Shown here: positions 1 to 7,000 of the stretch, one piece after another
Layout: every line of letters starts with the position of its first letter
Position numbering within the stretch: position 1 is the stretch's first letter
The notes under the pieces: generated by a model
What the model was told of the DNA's origin: nothing
Seen by the model: only the letters and a program-made list of their open reading frames with translations
Databases searched by the model: none
Assembly: GCA_023132135.1 (NCBI GenBank)
Contig: JAGLYR010000146.1
Coordinates: 1-7,746 of the forward strand
Direction of reading: 5' to 3'
Origin: Candidatus Eiseniibacteriota bacterium
GTDB lineage: Bacteria; Arandabacterota; Arandabacteria; JAGLYR01
DNA length: 7,746 bases
Made by a program: the position numbers and the translations under genes

Positions 1-60
1 CCGCGCCTTGCCAGTCACAGCCTGCGCCCATCGCAGCAGACGGCTGGTGAGAAATGCAGG
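1..60. other. Flank downstream of the glycosyltransferase gene, no supported gene
   Basis: This short edge segment follows the stop codon of the minus-strand glycosyltransferase gene. The minus-strand frame continues open to the window edge for 20 codons (reads PAFLTSRLLRWAQAVTGKAR), but no start codon with a Shine-Dalgarno sequence can be seen. It may hold the leader or first codons of the next minus-strand gene. No terminator-like hairpin with a T-run is visible. Confidence 0.3.
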
Positions 61-2082
61 CTAGGGATTCGGAAGATCCATTTCCTTCATGGCCTGGATC
101 TCCGCAGGCGTCGGCTGCAGGTACCGGAAGATCCATGAGAGGCGTCGGAAGGCCTGCCGGTGAATCCGGGCAGCATCCGGATCGTGCTCGCGGTACACTT
201 GCCACAGGTGGTAGTGCGCACCCGGACCGAAGCGGGTGAAATCCAGTCCATCCTTCAGGGCAAGTTCCAGGTTGGATACTGCGGCGGCCAGCTGGCCCGC
301 GGCCATCTGGATTTCCGCCAGATGGTAGCGAATCGTGGGGTTCTCCGGAGTCAGGTCCACTGCCGCGGTGCAATAGTCCTTTGCCACGCTCCACCGCCCC
401 ATTCCCATGTAGATGTCGGACATCAGGCACAGCAGGCGGGAGTTTGCCCCTTCTTCCTGGATTTTCAGGCCCAGGAGCTGGGCCTGCTTGAGAGGGGGGA
501 GCGGCTGCGCATTCTCGGTTTCCTCGAGAGCCCTTTGAGGACGGCCAGAGCGCCGGTAGAGCTCCGCCAACTGCCGGTGGGCGTCCGGCAGCAGTGGAGA
601 GGCCGGATTATCAACCAGCTCAATCAGGCGGTTCACGGCCTCGATGGCATTCGCGTAGTCGCCCGAGGAAGCATAGATCTCTCCCTCGGCCAGAGCGCTC
701 TGAATCCCCTGATCGCGCTCGATCTGCCTCATCACGTCTGTTCTCGGGACGTAGCTGATAACGAGAAGAATTCCGAGAGGAACGAAGAAGCGGAGTGCCC
801 TTAGCCTGGGTGATTCCAGCCACCAGGCGACGGCAAGCGCGGCGAACAGCGCAAGCATGGCCTCCAGGGGCAGGCGGAAGCGCGGGACCACGTAGAACAA
901 GAGAAGGGTGACAATCTGCGTGCCGGCCAGGATGTACAGCGGGAGCAGCAATCTGCGATAACGGCGTGTGACGAAGACCCCGATGGCTCCCAGACAGAAA
1001 AGCCATCCGTAGGGAATGAGGGGTAGGGAAAAGAGTGCGTTCTTCTTCGCGTTGGCCTCCAGGGTGTCGTGGACCTCATACGCGCTGGCAATCCCCAGCC
1101 CTTTCCGGAGCATGAGGACAAGGAAGTACCCGGGATATCTCCGCACCGGATCCATGGCCCTTTGCAGGTAGAACCCGGACACTTCGGAGGGCTTGAGATT
1201 CTCCGGCCCCCAGCTGTGGGCGATTGTGGCCGAGAGCGAGTCGTCCCAGAAGAGCACAGGATCCTCGGCCTCGTGGGTTCTGGCGTTGGCAATGGCCGGG
1301 AGCAGAGGTGGAGGGGCGTAGCGGACAGCGGAGGACGCGTAGTTGTTGCTGGCGTAGAAAACATAGCCCCCCGTACTGAGAACAGGCACAAAGTCCTTGC
1401 CGACCGCCGCGTTCTGAAGGGTGATTGGCAGAGTGACGGCCACGGTCATGCCAACGAGAACTCCCGCGCGGGCGAGCTTCCGGGTGGTGGACATGGATCT
1501 CAGGAGAATCCAGATCGCGGGCACCAGTCCGACGAGAGCCAGGGCGATATTGGGTCTCAGAATGGTCGATAGGCCCAGGATGAGTCCGCACAGGGCCCAC
1601 CGTTTGAGGGTGGCTTCCTTGAAGGCTCTCAGCAGCGCGGCGAGCAGGAGCAGCTCGAGCAGTGTGCCCAGGGCATCGGCCAGGAAGTTGACCTCATGCA
1701 GGACCATGGAACCGGAGAAGGCGAAGATCAGTCCCGCGATGACGGCGGTTCTCCGGGAGGAAAGCGTGCGGGCTATGTAGTACGCGACCACTGTTCCGAA
1801 AGAGCCGAGAATGACCTGGACAACAAGGACAGGGAACGTCGCCCCACCCGTGATAGTGAGCAGGAAGGCGAGGAAGTAGACGTAGAGCGGGCAGTAGGCG
1901 AAGACCTCGGGAGCGATGAAATGGTTGTCCTGGAGACGTTCGGCCAGGATGAGATACTTGGGAAAGTGGATCTCGACGTCGGAGACCATCCAGAGCGCTG
2001 TCAGACGAATCGCGAGGCTGAGCGAGAAAATGGCAATAGCCCAATAGAAATCCTGCTTGGTGCTCTGACGGTCAGGGGGCAA
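61..2082 (-). CDS. GT39/ArnT-like membrane glycosyltransferase with C-terminal TPR repeats
   Basis: This 673-residue polytopic protein looks like a GT-C fold glycosyltransferase of the GT39/PMT/ArnT superfamily. These enzymes move a sugar from a polyprenyl-phosphate donor to a protein or lipid on the outer face of the inner membrane. Seen: a first membrane helix at about 13-33 ending with Arg26, followed by a loop with acidic Asp35 and Glu37, the usual place of the catalytic acidic pair; a 'CPLYVYFLAFLL' segment (64-75); further hydrophobic segments to about 222; a large polar loop (about 223-340) with 'GGYVFYASNN'; then more helices to about 445, including 'RFRLPLEAMLALFAA' (401-415), a typical GT39 signature. 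Residues about 460-645 are soluble and hold TPR-like helix pairs, clearest at 549-616. The start is TTG, supported by AGGA eight bases upstream; no ATG or GTG lies between it and the preceding in-frame stop. It sits 42 bp after the protease gene and is probably in its operon. Donor and acceptor cannot be told from sequence. Confidence 0.85.
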   Translation of the reverse strand: MPPDRQSTKQDFYWAIAIFSLSLAIRLTALWMVSDVEIHFPKYLILAERLQDNHFIAPEVFAYCPLYVYFLAFLLTITGGATFPVLVVQVILGSFGTVVAYYIARTLSSRRTAVIAGLIFAFSGSMVLHEVNFLADALGTLLELLLLAALLRAFKEATLKRWALCGLILGLSTILRPNIALALVGLVPAIWILLRSMSTTRKLARAGVLVGMTVAVTLPITLQNAAVGKDFVPVLSTGGYVFYASNNYASSAVRYAPPPLLPAIANARTHEAEDPVLFWDDSLSATIAHSWGPENLKPSEVSGFYLQRAMDPVRRYPGYFLVLMLRKGLGIASAYEVHDTLEANAKKNALFSLPLIPYGWLFCLGAIGVFVTRRYRRLLLPLYILAGTQIVTLLLFYVVPRFRLPLEAMLALFAALAVAWWLESPRLRALRFFVPLGILLVISYVPRTDVMRQIERDQGIQSALAEGEIYASSGDYANAIEAVNRLIELVDNPASPLLPDAHRQLAELYRRSGRPQRALEETENAQPLPPLKQAQLLGLKIQEEGANSRLLCLMSDIYMGMGRWSVAKDYCTAAVDLTPENPTIRYHLAEIQMAAGQLAAAVSNLELALKDGLDFTRFGPGAHYHLWQVYREHDPDAARIHRQAFRRLSWIFRYLQPTPAEIQAMKEMDLPNP

Positions 2083-2090
2083 AACTGTCG

Positions 2091-2094
2091 TCCT
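2091..2094 (-). promoter_or_regulatory. Shine-Dalgarno site deciding the TTG start of the glycosyltransferase
   Basis: The minus strand reads AGGA here, eight bases before a TTG codon at 2080-2082. The reading frame upstream has no ATG or GTG before the stop codon of the protease at 2125-2127, so this weak but well-spaced site supports TTG as the true start. Confidence 0.55.
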
Positions 2095-2124
2095 GTCTGA
2101 GGTAAGAACTCCAGGGACTCTTCT

Positions 2125-3849
2125 CTATCTCAATACAACCACGGGTACTCGGGATTCAGTTCTTCCCACTCTCAGTCTTGCGAAATACACACCGGCAGCG
2201 ACCGGACATCCTTTCTCATTGCACCCGTCCCATATGACAGACGGGTTCATGCTCAACTCGTGTGAGTCTATGAGAGTACGAACGCGCCGTCCCCGGGCGT
2301 CGTAGATTCGCAGCTCGACGGGTCCCGCGCTCCTCGAGCGAAGCGAGAAGGAAAGAGTCGCCCCTCCCCAGCACGGGTTGGGATGGACCCGGAGGGCAAG
2401 TCCGGCGTCCGGTCCCGGGAGCGATTCCGATTCGACCACGTCCGTGAAGGTATGATCATTCGCGTCGGACGCCTGGACCAGTCCCCAGCCATAGCTGGAA
2501 TCGGGATTGGCGGCATTGAGGGCGGTGAGCTTCAGGGCCTCCGCCACCTGCATGGGTGTCCACTCGGGGTGAGATTCCAGAAGGAGAGCGCAGACTCCCC
2601 CGACGATGGGACAGGAGAAAGAGGTTCCACTTCCCCGTGCATATCCCTGGGGATCGTCCACAAGAGCGACCAGATCGCTCACCCCCATCGCGACCACATC
2701 GGGCTTGGTTCTTCCATCGTACGTTGGCCCGCGGGAGCTCCAGTCGGCCAGAACGCCCACCGAATCCACGGCCCCGATGGCCATCACACTGTCTCCGTCG
2801 GCCGGAGCGCTGATGTAGTGCCATTCAGAGGAGCCGCTGTTGCCCGCCGAGACAACCACAACGATTCCGTTCAGGACGGCGAGGTCCGCGGCGATCGTAG
2901 TCACTGCCGTGTTCCCATCCATGTCCTCGTAGGTGTACCAGTCCTTGTATGACAGGGAGGAGCTGGCCACGTCTGATCCGAGGCTGTCGGCCCACTCGAT
3001 TCCTTCCACCCAGTAATCCTCTTCCACTGGAGTTTCGTCAGAGATGTCCTCGGTTTTGGCAAGGGCAAAGTCGGCCCCGTAGGCAGGACCAATGAGATTA
3101 CCCGGGGCAAACCCGCCGATAAGAGAGAGTGTGTAGGTTCCGTGGTTATGCTGGCCGTCGGGATCGCCGGGTTCGTTGGAGGTTACAGCGTCGTCGTTGA
3201 TGAAGTCCCGCTCGGCCACGACGCTGACGCCTGTCAGGGCATCGTGAATCCGCAGGTACCCCGTATCCAGCATGCAGATGAGAACGCCCGAACCGGAGAG
3301 CCCCTGATCGTGGAGGAGGGGAACCTGGATGGGTTCCAGCTGTGAGAGACACTCACCATAGTTGAGCGTGTAGCGGAGAGGGTGTTCCCACCCCGGGATG
3401 ACAGGAATGACGTCGACAGACTCATGGAGCCTCCGGGCCACGGCCTGCACTTTCGCTACGAAGGGGAGCGCCTCGAGCGCTGCGATCTGGGTGTCCGTGG
3501 CGTCGACGCTCACGGCATTCAGCCAGCGGCTGGTTGTGCGGTGCTGCGCCCCGGTTTCCAGGACCTCCCGCACGTAGTCCGGGGCCACGGGGACGTCCAG
3601 CAGATCCACAGCGTGGGCCCGGACTTTGGCCCGCCGCCGCAGGGCTCGGTCGGTGAGACTACGGGCCGCGGCATCGATCGCGGTTTGCTCCTGCTGAATA
3701 TCACGGAGTCCCTTGTCGGCGAAGAAGACCCAGTAAGGTCGGGTGGATTCCCCGTCTCCCCCGGCAACTGCAGAGCCGGTGGAAATCATGGATCCGAGCA
3801 ACGTGAGGAGAAAGGCTCTCAACAAACGGCGTCCGGGCGAGGTAGACAT
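2125..3849 (-). CDS. Secreted subtilisin-like serine protease (S8) with C-terminal sorting/FlgD-Ig-like domain
   Basis: This is a 574-residue secreted endopeptidase of the subtilase family. The N-terminus is a signal peptide with Arg-rich start (GRRLLR), a hydrophobic stretch at 11-28, and a likely cut after AVA near residue 29. Residues about 37-140 look like a propeptide ('YWVFFADKG', 'RWLNAVSVDAT'), as in other FCB-group subtilases. The catalytic domain (about 180-465) has the full triad: Asp195 in MLDTG, His236 in HNHGT, Ser410 in GTSFSCP, and the oxyanion Asn337 in SAGNSG. All are intact, so it should be active. Residues about 485-574 form a sorting-type module (VHPNP, IYDARGRRVRTL, WDG, AAGVYFARL) that normally routes proteins to the cell surface or outside. 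Cys543 and Cys548 in that module could form a disulfide. The ATG start has GGGAGG five bases upstream. The glycosyltransferase gene follows in the same direction; a divergent promoter region lies upstream. Substrate is unknown. Confidence 0.93.
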   Translation of the reverse strand: MSTSPGRRLLRAFLLTLLGSMISTGSAVAGGDGESTRPYWVFFADKGLRDIQQEQTAIDAAARSLTDRALRRRAKVRAHAVDLLDVPVAPDYVREVLETGAQHRTTSRWLNAVSVDATDTQIAALEALPFVAKVQAVARRLHESVDVIPVIPGWEHPLRYTLNYGECLSQLEPIQVPLLHDQGLSGSGVLICMLDTGYLRIHDALTGVSVVAERDFINDDAVTSNEPGDPDGQHNHGTYTLSLIGGFAPGNLIGPAYGADFALAKTEDISDETPVEEDYWVEGIEWADSLGSDVASSSLSYKDWYTYEDMDGNTAVTTIAADLAVLNGIVVVVSAGNSGSSEWHYISAPADGDSVMAIGAVDSVGVLADWSSRGPTYDGRTKPDVVAMGVSDLVALVDDPQGYARGSGTSFSCPIVGGVCALLLESHPEWTPMQVAEALKLTALNAANPDSSYGWGLVQASDANDHTFTDVVESESLPGPDAGLALRVHPNPCWGGATLSFSLRSRSAGPVELRIYDARGRRVRTLIDSHELSMNPSVIWDGCNEKGCPVAAGVYFARLRVGRTESRVPVVVLR

Positions 3850-3854
3850 TTGTG

Positions 3855-3860
3855 CCTCCC
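3855..3860 (-). promoter_or_regulatory. Shine-Dalgarno site of the protease gene
   Basis: The minus strand reads GGGAGG five bases before the ATG at 3847-3849. It fixes the start and fits the signal peptide that begins immediately after it. Confidence 0.75.
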
Positions 3861-3907
3861 GAGTGGGCGCTGATCTTCAGGAAAAGCGCATCTTCAAAAG
3901 TACCATA

Positions 3908-3935
3908 AGCATAGCACATCTGGAGGCAGAGTCAA
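3908..3935 (-). promoter_or_regulatory. Predicted sigma70-like promoter for the protease-glycosyltransferase operon
   Basis: On the minus strand a -35 box TTGACT (3930-3935) and a -10 box TATGCT (3908-3913) are separated by 16 bases. Transcription would begin near 3901, giving a leader of about 50 bases before the protease ATG. Both boxes match the housekeeping consensus at four or five of six positions. This is a prediction by eye; the sigma factor preference of the host is not known. Confidence 0.5.
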
Positions 3936-3958
3936 GCCAACCGTCTAGCCGGGAATGC

Positions 3959-3987
3959 TTGATAAATCGCCGCAATTGTGGTAAAAT
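3959..3987 (+). promoter_or_regulatory. Predicted sigma70-like promoter for the GH57-like gene
   Basis: A -35 box TTGATA (3959-3964) and a -10 box TAAAAT (3982-3987) are separated by the ideal 17 bases. Both lie in an AT-richer patch inside otherwise GC-rich sequence. Transcription would begin near 3994, leaving an 80-base leader that contains a stem-loop. The -35 box is only 23 bases from the -35 box of the opposite promoter, so the two could share a regulator site in 3936-3958. Confidence 0.55.
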
Positions 3988-4007
3988 GCAGTGTTGATGG
4001 GTTGTGA

Positions 4008-4033
4008 GGCGCCTCGGGACGGCCGCAGGCGCC
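4008..4033 (+). repeat. Perfect 7-bp inverted repeat (stem-loop) in the 5' leader
   Basis: GGCGCCT at 4008-4014 is the exact reverse complement of AGGCGCC at 4027-4033, with a 12-base GC-rich loop between. It sits downstream of the predicted transcription start and about 28 bases before the Shine-Dalgarno site. No T-run follows, so it is not a classical intrinsic terminator. It may stabilise the transcript, mark a protein site, or be incidental in GC-rich DNA. Confidence 0.45.
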
Positions 4034-4060
4034 CTGTCTATACGCTGATGAGTATCCCGC

Positions 4061-4068
4061 GAGGAGGA
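4061..4068 (+). promoter_or_regulatory. Strong Shine-Dalgarno site of the GH57-like gene
   Basis: GAGGAGGA ends five bases before the ATG at 4074. It favours this start over the in-frame ATG at 4098, which would still keep the hydrophobic core of the signal peptide but has a poorer upstream site. Confidence 0.75.
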
Positions 4069-4073
4069 AGACG

Positions 4074-7000
4074 ATGGGTCTCGGGAAAGGTCTCGGAATG
4101 CCACGACACGTATGGTTGATCGCACTTGCGCTGGTCGGCATGGTGGCCGGTCCGGCATCCGCCGCTCCCTGGCACACGATCACGGTGGACGGCTCGATCA
4201 CCGACTGGCAGCTTGATGAAAAGCAATGGGACGATCCTGTGGGAGATGTCCGCTGGGGGGGCAACAACGACTCGGATGATCTTTACTGTACGTGGGATTC
4301 GACGACCCTCTACCTCGCTTTCACGGACGACGCGGCCGGTTCCAACAGCGCCATGATCTTCATAGACGCGGATGCCGACTCGTTGACCGGTTGGACCGAT
4401 TTCACGACCGATCCGACCTGGAAACGCCACATGACCTTCTCGAGTGTGGGGATCGATCTCTACTTCGGCGAGTACGGAAACCACACGGGGCGCGAGGTTC
4501 ACCGGAAAGACGGGGCTACGGACACCGACATCACGGCCCTTTGTTCCACGGCCTACAGCGGCGGAAAGCACGAGATCGGCATCCCCTGGAACCAGGTCTA
4601 CCCGGGTGGTTTCCCCGTTGGAGCGCAGATCCGGATCCTTGCGGCGAACCCGGGTTCCTGCGACATCTGCGGTGCCTACGATGCGTGTCCCAACAGTACG
4701 CGTGACGCCGACAGCGACGGTACTCCCGATGAGTCCGATCCCGATACTCCCTACGACCAGATCACGGATCTCGATCAGTCCGTCCTGGTGGTGATTGACG
4801 CGGACGCAGATGGGATCCCGGACGATCTCACATCCGGCGATCCCGGGATCGATGCCAACGGCAATCCCTTCGAATGGGAGTACGGCAATGTGAAAACCGT
4901 GGATCCACGCGGAGACGACGGAGAACCGGCGTACAGCACCCGGGATCTGATCGCATTCTACTTCGCCGAGGTCTCGGACCGGATTGTGGTCCGTGCAGAC
5001 CTTCTGAGTCTGAACGATGCAGGCGGCGACGAGAACTGGCTCGATGTCTACGTCTGTATTGACTACACGACCGGCGGATCGACCGGACTTCCCAACGGTA
5101 TCAGTGGCACATCTCCCTATGAATGGGATCGTTGCCTGGTGATCGACACGGGGGACGTCGGAGATGCCCAGCTCTTTACCGACCCCACCACCCAGGCGCC
5201 TAACGACGAGATCAAAGCCGTGAGCTTCAGCGCCGCCCACGACATGGTCGAAGGTTCCCTCTGGAAGAGCGATCTGGGCGCCCTGAGCTATCCGATCCGT
5301 TTCTTCGTTTTCACCGTGCAGGACGGCAACACGAACATCGCCGATGCACTCTCGACGGATACGGGCCAGTTCTCCGGTACGGCCAAGGTGGCGTATTTCC
5401 ACCATGGCAACCAGTCGATGACGGGAACATCGGTGCTCCGGGGCTGGGACGGGCCGAACTCGGGATTCGACGAGATTCTCTACGCTCATGACGAATACGG
5501 GGTCAGGGGGAACTTCCATCTGTCGGGCACGCTCCAGACGGTCGCCGAATGGTTCGATCCCACCTTCAATGAATGGCTGCGGGACGGAGGCAGCTCCGGC
5601 CAGTACGATCTGGTGACCTCGGCCTATGCCCAGCACATCATGCCCTTCGTGTGGGATGCAATGAACGACTGGGCGATTGCCACGGAGAACGAACTCATCG
5701 AGCACATCTACAACTACACCCCCCGGATCGGTTGGGTGCCGGAGCGGGTGTGGGTGACCCCCGGTGGGATCGGCAACTGTACGAACGACGACATCACTTC
5801 GGACTTCAATGAACAGGGTGTCTGGGCGGTTATTCTGGACGACTCGCCCCACGGCGACAACATCCCGGCCGGCACGCAGCGGCACAAGATCTGGCAGATG
5901 AACGGCGCCGGCGCTCCCAAGGTATTCCTGAGAGACGGGCAGTTCACGTCCTGGATGCACAACGAGTCGGACATCCACGACGATGTGGTGTCATATTTCG
6001 TGGATTTTGCCAACGCGGGGGATCAGGAACAGATCATCACCTACGCGGACGACTGGGAAGTGGCGGCTGAGGAAGGCGGCTTCGCCGACATGTTCCCCAA
6101 CGCGGTGGAGAAGTACCGCGAGACAATGGAGTACATCGGGGGCCACCCGTGGATTCAGTCGGTGAAGCTGACGGATGCGCTCCTCTGGGGCTGGTCCATC
6201 GGGAACTTCACCGTGACCGAGGGGACGTACGGGCTTCTGGGTGGAACGGGCGGCTACGGCGGGAGCGGGAACTCCTGGTACTGCGACTGGCGGGGCTACG
6301 TGCCCTGGGCCAACGGGGGCGCGGGCGCCCCGGCGTACAACTACGGCAGTACGGGGAACCTCAAGAACTACGAGACGCTCTGGATGGATGCCTGGACGAA
6401 CCTGGGCACCTCGCACACGGGCGGCAGTTCACCGGCGGCGGACAACTTGGTCGAAGCGGGCCGCTACACCGTGATGTCCATGCTGTATGAGACCGGTTGG
6501 CACGACGGCGCCTACATCTCCGGGTGGGAACACAAGCACTCCTGCCATGTGAAAAACGGAAACGTGTACGCGGCTGCTGCGGACTGGGCCGCGTCGCCTC
6601 CGGCCGAGGCGCAGGCATACCTGGCGGATGTGGATGACGACGGCTACACCGAGGCGGTGATCCGGAACGACAAGCTCATGGCGGTCTTCGACCGCATCGG
6701 GGGCTGTGCCCGATGGATCGTCGATTACGAAGGCCAGGTCGTTTCCGGTAACGACATGGCCTACTGGAACAACGCCTCGCTGGAACACCCTGCCGGATCC
6801 GGCTACTGGCACGACGATGCCGGAGACTTCAGCGACGGCCACGATGCCTTCTCCAGCGGAAACCAGACGGCGGTTGTGACGGACAACCACATCGCGGGCG
6901 TAGATCGGGAGAAGACCGAGTATGACATCACCATCGACACCGCCTCGGGAATCGTGGCCCGGATCACAATCAGCGACGGTACGGTGACGAAAACGGTGGA

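Noticed and set aside
1-60. Possible start of another minus-strand gene after the glycosyltransferase
   Set aside because: ATG at 29-31 and GTG at 16-18 exist on the minus strand but neither has a convincing Shine-Dalgarno site, and too little sequence remains to judge.
160-804. A 214-codon plus-strand open frame antisense to the glycosyltransferase TPR region
   Set aside because: Same codon-aligned antisense effect as above; no recognisable motif and the minus-strand TPR reading is coherent.
801-1391. A 196-codon minus-strand open frame overlapping the glycosyltransferase in another frame
   Set aside because: Low-complexity Ser/Pro/Arg/Thr-rich translation typical of an out-of-frame shadow; the in-frame protein has continuous membrane helices here.
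3876-3877. Twin-arginine export signal for the protease, suggested by the Arg-Arg pair at residues 7-8
   Set aside because: The surrounding residues (GRRLLRAF) lack the full S/T-R-R-x-F-L-K pattern, and ordinary Sec signal peptides often have paired arginines; the coordinates are near the start of the gene and only indicative.
4684-4752. A CRISPR-like or repeat-protein array from the Asp-rich codons
   Set aside because: The repetition is at protein level only (DxDxDG calcium-type motifs) and the DNA units are neither identical nor evenly spaced.
4038-5978. A 646-codon open frame on the minus strand, antisense to the glycosidase gene
   Set aside because: Its codons align base-for-base with the sense codons, so its stops correspond only to sense TTA, CTA and TCA, which are rare in this GC-rich gene. 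The translation is a Val/Arg/Gly/Asp-rich string with no domain, and the sense strand encodes clear conserved motifs.
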